This document shows positions 31,369 through 39,362 of a DNA stretch of 48,963 nt, in pieces. Under the pieces are notes generated by a model. That model was not told the DNA's origin. It made no database searches and saw nothing but the letters and a program-made list of their open reading frames with translations. The stretch is from Aerococcaceae bacterium DSM 111176. GTDB lineage: Bacteria; Bacillota; Bacilli; Lactobacillales; Aerococcaceae. Numbering within the stretch: position 1 is the first letter of the stretch; each line of letters opens with the position of its first letter. A program made the position numbers and the translations under genes. The DNA lies in contig JACBXN010000013.1 in assembly GCA_015863215.1 (NCBI GenBank), forward strand, positions 1-48,963, given 5' to 3'.

Positions 31369-32532
31369 ATGACACAAAAGTATCATATGATTGGTCTACG
31401 AAACGATAAACAATTGAACAGGATACAAAGAAGATTCAGTGACATACTCGGGGATTCTAAGGATATTGTTGTAGACTTTGATCATTCAACCATTCAATTA
31501 CCAAAATCAATCAAGCCTTATACTTTGTCATTAATTAGCTCTTTTGAACAAGTGACGATTCTACCTGAGGAATTAGTCCATGAAATGGAGCAACATCATC
31601 ATGAAGATGATAAACATGAACATGGTCACCATCATCATCATGAACATGCTGTTGGAGATGGGGCGCAAGCACAAAGAAATATGTTGATTGTATTTTTCTT
31701 AAATCTATTCTTTTCATTAGGAGAAATTATCTTTGGACTACTCTTTAATAGCCAAGCACTTATTTCAGATGCGGTTCACGACTTTGGGGATGCATTATCT
31801 ATCGGTTTGGCCTACCTTTTTGAGAGAGTTTCAAGTCGTGGTTCAGATGAGCAATTCTCGTTTGGTTACCGTCGTTTTTCTCTCCTTGGAGCATTTGTTA
31901 CGAGCATTGTATTAATTGTCGGTGGGGCTGTCATTATATTGACTTCCATACCCGTCTTATTAGATCCGCAACCGATTAATCATCAAGGGGTATTTTGGGT
32001 AGCAATTGTAGCAATTGCGATTAATGGTGTTTCGGTTTGGTTAATGAGTCGAGGATCGTCAGCCAATGAAAAGATTTTAAATATCCATCTCCTGGAAGAT
32101 TTAGTTGGTTGGGTTGCTGTACTAGCAATGAGTATCGTCCTAAATTTCACAGACTGGTATATATTAGATCCGATACTGTCGATCATAATTGCAGCGTGGA
32201 TTTTACGAATGACACTTCCAGAGTTCATCCGAATTAGTAAGTTGTTCTTACAAGCTGTGCCAGATAATATTGATGTCCAAACATTGCGTGAGAGAATTCA
32301 ACAGTTAGATCATGTCCAAGAGATTTCACATTTTCATATTTGGTCTACAGATGGCGAGCAGCACATGATGTCTATGACGGTAACTTCAGACTTAGAAACA
32401 AGTGCTGCACAAGAAGAGATAAAGCAAAATATTCGCCGTGTGGTATTGGCATATGATATTTCACATATTACCATCGAAGTTTTATACGACCCTGAACAAA
32501 TTATTAATGAATCCATTCAATGTGGCGGATAA
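31369..32532 (+). CDS. Cation diffusion facilitator (zinc/cobalt exporter-like)
   Basis: 387 residues. The CDF core (about 105-387) has six membrane helices. The metal-site motifs are clear: ALISDAVHDFGDALSIGLAY in helix 2, and LLEDLVGWVAVLA in helix 5. A cytoplasmic C-terminal domain carries ISHFHIWSTDGEQHMMSMTV. Unusually, about 100 extra residues precede the core. Residues 1-72 have an HMA-like alternation of strands and helices (MIGLRNDKQLNRIQRRFSD...) but no CxxC. Residues 75-95 form a His cluster (HHHEDDKHEHGHHHHHEH). The start ATG 31369 follows GGAGGGAGGAATTAG. The family exports Zn, Co or Cd by proton antiport; the exact metal is unknown. Confidence 0.9.
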   Translation: MTQKYHMIGLRNDKQLNRIQRRFSDILGDSKDIVVDFDHSTIQLPKSIKPYTLSLISSFEQVTILPEELVHEMEQHHHEDDKHEHGHHHHHEHAVGDGAQAQRNMLIVFFLNLFFSLGEIIFGLLFNSQALISDAVHDFGDALSIGLAYLFERVSSRGSDEQFSFGYRRFSLLGAFVTSIVLIVGGAVIILTSIPVLLDPQPINHQGVFWVAIVAIAINGVSVWLMSRGSSANEKILNIHLLEDLVGWVAVLAMSIVLNFTDWYILDPILSIIIAAWILRMTLPEFIRISKLFLQAVPDNIDVQTLRERIQQLDHVQEISHFHIWSTDGEQHMMSMTVTSDLETSAAQEEIKQNIRRVVLAYDISHITIEVLYDPEQIINESIQCGG

Positions 32533-32546
32533 AACTATACGAATTA

Positions 32547-32590
32547 AAAGAGCGACGCACTTTCTAAAACTAGAGAGTGTGTCGCTCTTT
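32547..32590. terminator. Bidirectional terminator, CDF / natB
   Basis: 18-bp imperfect stem with AAGAGCGAC and GTCGCTCTT outer arms, A-rich before and T-rich after, between convergent genes. Confidence 0.88.
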
Positions 32591-32610
32591 AATGTTGTAA
32601 CTTGAAATGG

Positions 32611-33906
32611 TTATTTATTTGCCATTCTTTCTGATTTAAGTAATGTATATGATTGACGAATACGTCCCATGATACCTTTGTCAGAATAAGTTAAGACATT
32701 ACTCTTATAGAATATTGTGGCGAATCTGAAGCAAAGGAGCGCAAAAACGAATGCAGCAATGAGTGAAATAATGAGTTGCGTTTGTGTCACACTATCTGCA
32801 GCAATCCTAAAGGGCATAATAAACGGTGTCCAGAAAGGGATATAAGATGTGATCCGAACGACAATATTGTAAGGGCTACTCAATGCAAACATACCAACAT
32901 ATAACCCAATGACCATCGTGAGTGTCATTGGCGTGTTTAGCTTTTGTGCATCCTCGCTCTTAGTAGCTAATGAGGCAAAGAATCCAGTTAAAGCTAGATA
33001 GATTAATAATCCTGCAGCAGCAAATGCGAGTGACCAAGCAATGACAGGAAGTTGTTCTCTAATTAATGAACCTAAGTTTAGACCGAATTGGTCAAGTATA
33101 CTTAAGTCGATCCAATTAAAATAACTATTTAATGAGATAACAATCAAAATTAGGAAGGCATAGATAGAAACATGTGTTAATAACATCATGAGAATACCTA
33201 AAATCTTACCATAAAAATGACTACTTGCTGACATACTCGATAGAATAATCTCCATTACGCGGGTACCTTTTTCTTTGGCCAACTCTTCCGCAATAATTTG
33301 GATGTAAAAAATCATGACCATGAATAACATAAAGACGATGGCGTATGCTATCGCTGTTTTGATGATGCGACTTGTTCCATCGGTCGATTCTGAGGAAATT
33401 TCGCCACTATCCGTAATTGTGAGGTTATTGCGTTGGAAAGTGACATTATTTAATAACAATGACTGAATGGCGCTTGCATCAATTCCCATTTCCTCTGCTG
33501 ATTTTGACTGACGTAGACGGTTTAACGCACTCTCCTCGGCGGATAGATCAAGATCATCATTGGATGTAGGTACATGGACCTGAGCTTCAATATTAGCGCC
33601 ATTTAATTCAATGGTTGCATATCCATCGATTTCTTCATTGCGTAAAGATTCTTGTGCTTGGTCGAGATGCGTAGTGAAATCGAGCGTGTTATTCGTATCA
33701 GAATCTCTGAGTGTTTCAACCACCTCACTCGATTCTGTTACAATCATTATATTATTATTTGAGCTTCCCTGACTTGTCGAGGCGAAATAACCAATAACAA
33801 AGATAACGCCGATAAATAAGATTGGCGCCAATACAAGAGTAATGAACCCGGCGGATTTAACTTGTTTTTTGTAAATATGCTTAGCAATGATCCACATTTT
33901 ATTCAA
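32611..33906 (-). CDS. natB: ABC-2 type exporter permease (NatB-like)
   Basis: About 431 residues. NatB topology: one N-terminal membrane helix (about 20-42), a large extracellular domain (about 45-175), then five or six helices in the C-terminal half. The cytoplasmic loop EELAKEKGTRVMEIILSSMS is diagnostic of NatB/YhaP-type ABC-2 permeases. In B. subtilis NatAB extrudes Na+; other members export peptides or drugs, so the substrate is uncertain. Probable start TTG 33906 (MNKMWIIAKHIYKKQ) with AGGTGAG just upstream, giving an 8-nt overlap with the ATPase gene; the GTG at 33915 lies within that site. Confidence 0.82.
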   Translation of the reverse strand: MNKMWIIAKHIYKKQVKSAGFITLVLAPILFIGVIFVIGYFASTSQGSSNNNIMIVTESSEVVETLRDSDTNNTLDFTTHLDQAQESLRNEEIDGYATIELNGANIEAQVHVPTSNDDLDLSAEESALNRLRQSKSAEEMGIDASAIQSLLLNNVTFQRNNLTITDSGEISSESTDGTSRIIKTAIAYAIVFMLFMVMIFYIQIIAEELAKEKGTRVMEIILSSMSASSHFYGKILGILMMLLTHVSIYAFLILIVISLNSYFNWIDLSILDQFGLNLGSLIREQLPVIAWSLAFAAAGLLIYLALTGFFASLATKSEDAQKLNTPMTLTMVIGLYVGMFALSSPYNIVVRITSYIPFWTPFIMPFRIAADSVTQTQLIISLIAAFVFALLCFRFATIFYKSNVLTYSDKGIMGRIRQSYTLLKSERMANK

Positions 33907-34804
33907 GGGACTCACCTGCTTTCAATTTGAAAATTTCTTCGAGCGTTGGGGGAGTTTGATTAAAATTAGAAATATACTGACCTTGTGTAATGGTGTCAAA
34001 CAGAGGAGAGCCGTATGACTCATCTTCTAATACCAATTTGAATTCGTTACGGTCTAACTCATCCACTTGTTGAATCCCTTCTAATTCACTGAGTGATTCC
34101 TTTGTCCATTTGTCCGTTTTAATGTATAAATGAATGCGACCAAAGGTATTACGTACCTCTTGAACTTGACCAGCTAATACAGGTTCGCCGTTATGGATCA
34201 TTAGCATTGTGTCACAAATTTCCTCAACATTTGCCATATTATGACTCGAGAAAATGATGCAAGAACCATTTTGTTTTAACTGAAGAATTGCTTGTTTTAA
34301 TAGATCTGCATTGACAGGGTCAAGACCACTAAAGGGTTCATCAAGGATGATGAGTTGCGGTTCATGAATCAGTGTCGCAATTACTTGAACTTTTTGTTGA
34401 TTTCCTTTTGAAAGTGTATTAACTTTATCTTTCCTAGAACCTTTGACGCTAAAACGGTCCATCCATTCATCAATTTTTCCAGCAGTCACTTTGGGATCTA
34501 GGCCACGCAACTCGCTAAATAATAAAATCTGGTTTTCTACCGTCATATCTTCATAAAGACCACGTTCTTCAGGCAAATAGCCAATTGAATTTTCTAACTC
34601 TTTGCCTATTTTTTGATTGTCCCAGAGTACTTTTCCATTGCCTTCTGGGGTAAGAAAATCTAAAATAAGCCGAAAGAGGGTCGTTTTACCTGAACCGTTT
34701 TGGCCAATGATACCTAGAATAGACCCTTTTTCGACTTTAAAGGATATATCATTGACGGCAACATTCTTGCCAAATGTCTTTCTTAAATTTTGTACTTCTA
34801 ACAT
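33899..34804 (-). CDS. natA: ABC exporter ATPase (NatA-like)
   Basis: 301 residues. One nucleotide-binding domain (1-215): Walker A GQNGSGKTT, Q-loop LPEERGLYEDM, signature LSKGNQQK, Walker B LIILDEPFSGLDPVN and H-loop FSSHNMANVEE. A DUF4162-like C-terminal extension follows (about 225-301), typical of NatA/YhaQ. ATG 34804 follows AAAGGAGGTTACATA; a TATAAT -10 (34831-34826, minus strand) lies just upstream. It drives the 33906-32611 permease in a two-gene operon. Confidence 0.88.
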   Translation of the reverse strand: MLEVQNLRKTFGKNVAVNDISFKVEKGSILGIIGQNGSGKTTLFRLILDFLTPEGNGKVLWDNQKIGKELENSIGYLPEERGLYEDMTVENQILLFSELRGLDPKVTAGKIDEWMDRFSVKGSRKDKVNTLSKGNQQKVQVIATLIHEPQLIILDEPFSGLDPVNADLLKQAILQLKQNGSCIIFSSHNMANVEEICDTMLMIHNGEPVLAGQVQEVRNTFGRIHLYIKTDKWTKESLSELEGIQQVDELDRNEFKLVLEDESYGSPLFDTITQGQYISNFNQTPPTLEEIFKLKAGESLE

Positions 34805-34961
34805 TATGTAACCTCCTTTAGCTTTATTATAACAAAAGGCTTATGATGTAACGAAATCATAAGGGTGCAAAAAATGATACAAGAAGGTTACAAATTTAGT
34901 AAGTCTTCAAATAAACTGCGTAAAAAAGTGTGAATATTCCTTGATATATAGACAAAACATC

Positions 34962-34990
34962 TTGTTATCCAAACGTAATTAACATACAAT
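34962..34990 (+). promoter_or_regulatory. Promoter of the envelope gene pair
   Basis: TTGTTA (34962-34967), a 17-bp spacer, and TACAAT (34985-34990), 20 bp before the ribosome-binding-site/start region. Confidence 0.6.
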
Positions 34991-35010
34991 ACATTGAAGG
35001 AGTGAACCAA

Positions 35011-35754
35011 TTGAAGAGTAAATTAAACCAAACAATCGATTATAAATCGATGGAATTAAATAACGAATTATTTGTCATTGAAGTACCATCTTGGGGAGCT
35101 GTTACACAGCCTTTGAAAGAGTATGCTTTAGCACAATACCAGAAACAAACGGGTCAAGTTGTTAAGGAACTGACCGATGATATTTTACAAGAAGTGGAAG
35201 ATATTCCAGTTGACACAATTGCTGACTTTGAACTGATGGGTATTGAGGTTTACAAAAACAGCCAAGCCCAGCATCACTTTTATAATCAAATTTTACCAGT
35301 GATTTTAAGTGAATATAGCTCAAAATCAGATGTTATCATTGATGATGAAGAGTTAGAGGAATATATCGAAGATTATATGGAAAAGGTAGAAGGGTATGCC
35401 ACTTCATATGAAATGAATTTATCAGACTACGGTGAAAAAGTGATGGGTATCGAAGGCGACGCTGAAGCTGAGTTCCATAAAAGAGCAAAGGAAGATTTCG
35501 TCTTCAAAATTATTGCGGTGGACCATTTTAAAGAATTAGGTGGTTCAACGGATAAATTAGCGTATGAAGAATTTATCCAACAAAATGTATTGCAAAATCA
35601 AGCAGACCCGATTGAATTGAAATCGAGATTGCCTTATGATGTATTTGAAGTAATGATGCCAGAAATGCATTTATCTCAAGAAATATATGATTATTATTTC
35701 CCACAAATTAAATTTGAGATCAATCCCGACGCGCCATTACAATTTAACCAATAA
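35011..35754 (+). CDS. Trigger-factor C-terminal-domain-like protein
   Basis: About 247 residues, acidic, with no signal peptide or membrane segment. The N-terminal 60 residues contain two strands, as in the trigger-factor ribosome-binding region (ELFVIEVPSWGAVTQPLKEYALAQYQ). The helical remainder resembles the trigger-factor/SurA C-terminal arms (DEELEEYIEDYMEKVEGYATSYEMNLSDYGEKV, with E/D-rich heptads). There is no PPIase domain. A chaperone-like role is an inference from weak resemblance. Start TTG 35011 lies 8 nt after AAGGAG; the GTG at 35002 overlaps that site. It is 18 bp upstream of the beta-lactamase-fold gene, so the two are co-transcribed. Confidence 0.55.
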   Translation: MKSKLNQTIDYKSMELNNELFVIEVPSWGAVTQPLKEYALAQYQKQTGQVVKELTDDILQEVEDIPVDTIADFELMGIEVYKNSQAQHHFYNQILPVILSEYSSKSDVIIDDEELEEYIEDYMEKVEGYATSYEMNLSDYGEKVMGIEGDAEAEFHKRAKEDFVFKIIAVDHFKELGGSTDKLAYEEFIQQNVLQNQADPIELKSRLPYDVFEVMMPEMHLSQEIYDYYFPQIKFEINPDAPLQFNQ

Positions 35755-35772
35755 TAAACAAGGAGGGATAAT

Positions 35773-37560
35773 TTGAAGAAGTTTAATTCTAAGATTTGGC
35801 TAACCGTCTTAGGTTTAGCGATTGCTGCTGTTTTACTCGTCTTTGGAATCAATTATTTCTCAAATAACCCATTATCATTTGCATCTGTGACGGAAGAGTC
35901 GCAAGTATTATCAGTAGAACCACGTAATATTAATTTATTACCAGAGGAAACAATTTTAGTAGACTCGATGGTGAATGATTATGTTGAAATAGGTGTATCA
36001 AATAGGTCAGAAGAACCTATGTTAACTCAAATTTCTGCAAATGATTATGAAGTGAATGAAGATAGTCCGGTATTAGATATGGAGATTATGCCATGGTTTT
36101 ATGGCAGCCCCAATGTTGAACCTGTCTCTCAATTCTCTAGAGCGAGACAAGCCACACTAGTCCGTGATGAATCAATTAATGGTTTTTCTTGGCGGGAAGT
36201 ATCTGGAGAGATATTGTTATACCAATACGATGAACCATACACAGGTTTTCATACAACATTATTTGATGGATGGCATTATTTTGTAGATGGAGTTATCCAA
36301 GAATATTATGTACCGAATATAGAGATTGAAGAAATGCTCTTAAATCGTAAAATTATTAATGATCTAGTCCCTGTAATACGACCTAATTTAGTATTTCTTG
36401 AACCGCTAGGGAATTATTCGCAATTATTAGATGTTCAACCAGTTTCGTACCCTATCTTATATAAGAATACAGAGAATCTTATTTTAACTTCGCCTCCTGG
36501 AACAAGAGGATCAAGGTTACTAACAACAACAGAAGAATTTGAGGACATCCCAATGGATGTTGTTGAAGAAGTGACTACTTTTGATGGTGAGTGGATCCAT
36601 GTATATATTGGCTACGATGAATTAGGATGGATTAGAAAAGACGACACAGGTACTGATTATGTGCCGACTTATTATAGTGAACGTGAACTGTTAGATACTA
36701 TTGAAGCAGTTTTAGCAGAGGAATTAAGTTATGTTGATGCCCGTATAGGTGCTTCATTTGTTAATAATGAAACAATGAGTCAAATTTCGGTAAATAATCA
36801 AGTCTTTTTCCCTGCAAGTACACAAAAGATTTATGTCTTGGGAGAACTATATCATCAGTATTCAACTGGAGAATTAGATCCTTACGAATCAACGATGACG
36901 CTATACAATTCGGATAAAGTCGGGGGAGCTGGGATTATTGCTGGCTACCCAGAGGGATCAGTATTTACCTTAGATGAATTAGTAAATTTAGTCGTTATTT
37001 ATAGTGATAATACAGCGGCTAACTTACTGATTGATGCTGTTGGAGGTAGTGAAAGAATTAACCCACATGTCCACCAACTGGGATTATATGATACTTATGT
37101 AACTGGGAAATACTATCACGATGCATTCTTTACGACAACACCTGAAGATGCTGCACGTTACTTTGCCCTATTATATAATAATCAATTAAATGGTGAACCA
37201 TATGACGAGATGCTAATCGAAAAATTCTACATGAATTCACATACATTCTTGAGAAGTTATTTATGGAATGCGGATGGTTGGAACAAGTCTGGTTTAGGTG
37301 GAACAGAGCAAAATGATGTTGCAACTTTTGTGACACCATATGGATCGTATTCGATCGCGATTTATACAGCAGAACCATGGAATTATGATGCGATTGGAAA
37401 TCAGGTTGGAAGCATTTCGGCGAGGGTTTATGATGTCTTTAATGAAATTCGTTCAGATCTTTGGATTACTGTGGAAGAAACTGAAGAAGTGGATGAAACT
37501 GAATTTAGTAGCACGGATGAATCGTATATTGAAGAGTCAGTTAGTTACGATGAATGGTAA
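35773..37560 (+). CDS. Membrane-anchored class A beta-lactamase-fold serine hydrolase
   Basis: 595 residues. N-terminal membrane anchor (about 8-28), then an extracellular region (about 35-300) with GW/SH3-like segments, e.g. DGWHYFVDG and DGEWIHVYIGYDELGWIRK. A penicillin-recognising catalytic domain follows (about 305-575). The three active-site motifs are present: STQK (S349, K352), SDN (411-413) and KSG (505-507). This fits DD-peptidase-like or cell-wall-acting enzymes rather than a secreted beta-lactamase, given the anchor and the SH3-like part. The acidic tail ends STDESYIEESVSYDEW. Start TTG 35773 follows AGGAGGGATAAT. Beta-lactam hydrolysis is not implied. Confidence 0.75.
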   Translation: MKKFNSKIWLTVLGLAIAAVLLVFGINYFSNNPLSFASVTEESQVLSVEPRNINLLPEETILVDSMVNDYVEIGVSNRSEEPMLTQISANDYEVNEDSPVLDMEIMPWFYGSPNVEPVSQFSRARQATLVRDESINGFSWREVSGEILLYQYDEPYTGFHTTLFDGWHYFVDGVIQEYYVPNIEIEEMLLNRKIINDLVPVIRPNLVFLEPLGNYSQLLDVQPVSYPILYKNTENLILTSPPGTRGSRLLTTTEEFEDIPMDVVEEVTTFDGEWIHVYIGYDELGWIRKDDTGTDYVPTYYSERELLDTIEAVLAEELSYVDARIGASFVNNETMSQISVNNQVFFPASTQKIYVLGELYHQYSTGELDPYESTMTLYNSDKVGGAGIIAGYPEGSVFTLDELVNLVVIYSDNTAANLLIDAVGGSERINPHVHQLGLYDTYVTGKYYHDAFFTTTPEDAARYFALLYNNQLNGEPYDEMLIEKFYMNSHTFLRSYLWNADGWNKSGLGGTEQNDVATFVTPYGSYSIAIYTAEPWNYDAIGNQVGSISARVYDVFNEIRSDLWITVEETEEVDETEFSSTDESYIEESVSYDEW

Positions 37561-37563
37561 TAT

Positions 37564-37597
37564 AAAAGCCTTGAACTATTTGTAGTTCAAGGCTTTT
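37564..37597. terminator. Bidirectional terminator
   Basis: 15-bp perfect stem AAAAGCCTTGAACTA with its complement (37583-37597), loop TTTG, between the convergent hydrolase and trpX-like genes. Confidence 0.9.
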
Positions 37598-37604
37598 TGC
37601 TTGT

Positions 37605-38576
37605 TTACTCACTTAAGTCGATACCATCTTCGGTTAATGTTTCTGGTAATTCGATACCTAGTGTTTCTGCAGTATTTCCATTATAAACAAATAAATAGTT
37701 GTCCATAAATTTAATTGGTAAAGTAGCTGGATCAGCTCCCTCTAAAATTTCAATACCATATTCGGCATTTTGAATCCCAATATCTTTTTGTGACAATACT
37801 AAACCGGCAAGTGCACCTTGACCAACCATTTCCTCAACAGTCGTTATAATGGGTACTCCAGCACCATCTGCTACTTCAGCTAAAGTATCAAATGCTGAAG
37901 CAATTGTGTTGTCGTTACCAGCAAAGATAACATCTACTTCACTAGCGATTGATTGCGCGACCATCTGCATATCGTTTGTGCTAGAAATGCCTTGGCTGAC
38001 GAAGTCAAATCCCATTTCATTTGCAACAGCTTCTGCCTGTTCAACTTCAGCTACCGAATTATCTTCAGAGGTGGTATAAATCATTCCAATTGTTTTTGCT
38101 TCAGGATTAAATTGTTGGATTAATTCAAATTGGACATTATGTGGTGTCATATGAGAAACGCCTGTCATATTGCCGCCTGGATTTTCATAGCTTTCAACGA
38201 GACCGGCATCTTCAGGGTCACGAACACCTGTTAGTATAACTGGAATGTCATCGGTAGCATTTTGAAACGCTTGTGCAACAGGAGTTGAGATAGCGAAAAT
38301 AATATCTGGGTCTTGACTAATTACTTCGTCCGTTACCATGCCTAGCATATTTATATCGCCTTCGACGTTGTGATATAACACTTCCATATTTTCGCCTTCA
38401 ATATATCCGCCATTTTCTAACCCTTCATATACCCCATCTCGAATTAAATCAAGAGAGGGATGACTCATCATAGTTACAATACCTACGGTGATGTTTTCTT
38501 GAGCTTGAGCAGATTTAATAGTTAATAGAGGGAATAGGGCTACAAGTAAGCTGATTACTTTAATTAATTTTTTCAT
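37605..38576 (-). CDS. trpX: TrpX-like ABC transporter substrate-binding protein
   Basis: About 323 residues of the ABC_sub_bind (PF04392) family. Family marks are GIVTMMSHPSLDLIRDGV, DIIFAISTPVAQAF, GMIYTTSEDNSVAEV and FAGNDNTIASAFD. Closest known members are streptococcal TrpX proteins, tied to tryptophan uptake. Residues 1-25 form a Sec signal (LVALFPLLTIKSAQA) without a lipobox cysteine, odd for a Gram-positive binding protein. I chose ATG 38576 (MKKLIKVIS), with AAAGGA 8 nt upstream, over a GTG 33 nt earlier. No permease or ATPase gene follows: a terminator lies 8 bp past the stop. Its leader carries two Trp codons and tandem terminators, which supports tryptophan as ligand. Confidence 0.85.
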   Translation of the reverse strand: MKKLIKVISLLVALFPLLTIKSAQAQENITVGIVTMMSHPSLDLIRDGVYEGLENGGYIEGENMEVLYHNVEGDINMLGMVTDEVISQDPDIIFAISTPVAQAFQNATDDIPVILTGVRDPEDAGLVESYENPGGNMTGVSHMTPHNVQFELIQQFNPEAKTIGMIYTTSEDNSVAEVEQAEAVANEMGFDFVSQGISSTNDMQMVAQSIASEVDVIFAGNDNTIASAFDTLAEVADGAGVPIITTVEEMVGQGALAGLVLSQKDIGIQNAEYGIEILEGADPATLPIKFMDNYLFVYNGNTAETLGIELPETLTEDGIDLSE

Positions 38577-38594
38577 TGTTTTTTCCTTTCGAAT

Positions 38595-38770
38595 AAAAAA
38601 ACGGACCAAGCATACATTTTATGCATTGGTCCATAAAAAATACCGCATAAAATGTTTTCACATCTATACGGTAAACTTGTAAGCCACATAGATACAGTTC
38701 AGTTAAAGCAAACTGGGCTGTATCCGTGGAAATAATCCAAGTCTACAACCTATCCATGCCAGCTTTGCCA
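38595..38770 (-). promoter_or_regulatory. Putative ribosome-mediated Trp attenuator with tandem terminators
   Basis: Minus-strand RNA, descending coordinates. Terminator 1: 673-665 with 649-641 (9 bp), then six U (640-635). Terminator 2: 632-620 with 614-603 (12 bp, one bulge), then seven U (601-595). Antiterminator: 655-645 ACATTTTATGC with 624-614 GCATAAAATGT, perfect 11 bp, using the 3' arm of terminator 1 and the 5' arm of terminator 2. Anti-terminator-1 stem: 746-738 with 679-671 (9 bp, one G-U), enclosing hairpin 724-711/704-691. A further pairing, 768-759 with 716-708, uses the Trp-codon segment. (All are 38xxx positions.). Confidence 0.7.
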
Positions 38771-38803
38771 GCTATTCATTTGTAAGTGATTGAATTGAAT
38801 CAT
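38750..38803 (-). CDS. Trp-containing leader peptide of trpX
   Basis: 17 codons: MIQFNHLQMNSWQSWHG, then TAG. AAAGGAG (38818-38812) lies 8 nt before the ATG, a full-strength site. Two of the 17 codons are UGG (38770-38768 and 38761-38759), three codons apart and just before the stop. The stop codon ends 3 nt before the 38746-38738 segment that pairs with terminator 1. The likely role is to let ribosome position report charged tRNA-Trp; the peptide itself need not have a function. Confidence 0.7.
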   Translation of the reverse strand: MIQFNHLQMNSWQSWHG

Positions 38804-38832
38804 TTCAGCGGCTCCTTTCATTTGATAAGGTT

Positions 38833-38861
38833 ATTATATTAGAAAAAGATGAGTAAATCAA
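38833..38861 (-). promoter_or_regulatory. trpX leader promoter
   Basis: Minus strand: TTGATT (38861-38856), a 17-bp spacer, and TATAAT (38838-38833). Start near 38826, about 20 nt before the leader-peptide ATG. It lies right behind the stop of the ArsC-like gene. Confidence 0.75.
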
Positions 38862-38887
38862 CAGATAACCTATAAAATATTAATAAA

Positions 38888-39235
38888 TTATAATGATTCA
38901 ATGTATTTTTTAACATCAGGACCAACTAGAACTTGATTATCTAAGAGTATTATTGGCCGTTTGACTAACATACCATCTGTTGAGAGCAGTTGGTACTGTT
39001 CTTCATTAGAAAGATTATCGATTTTATCTTTTAAATTCATGTCGCGGTAAACAAGCCCACTTGTATTAAAGAAACGTTTTAAGGGAAGTCCAGATTGAAG
39101 GTGCCATTCTTTAATTTCCTCTTTTTGAGGATTATCTTCTTTAATATCACGTTTGTCGAATGCTATTCCTTTAGCCTTTAAAGTCTTTTCGTAACCCTTG
39201 CAAGTTGAACATTTACTGTAACAGATAAATATCAT
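38888..39235 (-). CDS. ArsC/Spx-family thioredoxin-fold protein
   Basis: 115 residues, ArsC-family fold. N-terminal CxxC (YSKCSTCKGYEKTLKAKGI) and conserved downstream FFNTSGLVYRDMNLKDK, then MLVKRPIILLDNQVLVG with the cis-proline-like RP. Such proteins include Spx and MgsR transcription factors and YffB-type reductases; which role applies here is not resolved. The start ATG 39235 follows GGGAGGTGGTGATATAA. A -10 TATAAT lies at 39273-39268. Confidence 0.8.
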   Translation of the reverse strand: MIFICYSKCSTCKGYEKTLKAKGIAFDKRDIKEDNPQKEEIKEWHLQSGLPLKRFFNTSGLVYRDMNLKDKIDNLSNEEQYQLLSTDGMLVKRPIILLDNQVLVGPDVKKYIESL

Positions 39236-39362
39236 TTATATCACCACCTCCCAGTTTACTGATATCTATTATACAAAAGATAAGTGGAGTGAGTGCAAAT
39301 AATTACTTGAAATCGATTCCTGTGTTAGAATAGACTAATAGAATTATTAGAGGAGTGTATTT

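Noticed and set aside
38595-38826. T-box riboswitch before trpX
   Set aside because: No T-box sequence (AGGGTGGNACCGCG-like) and no specifier-loop arrangement; the leader ORF and alternative stems explain the structure better.
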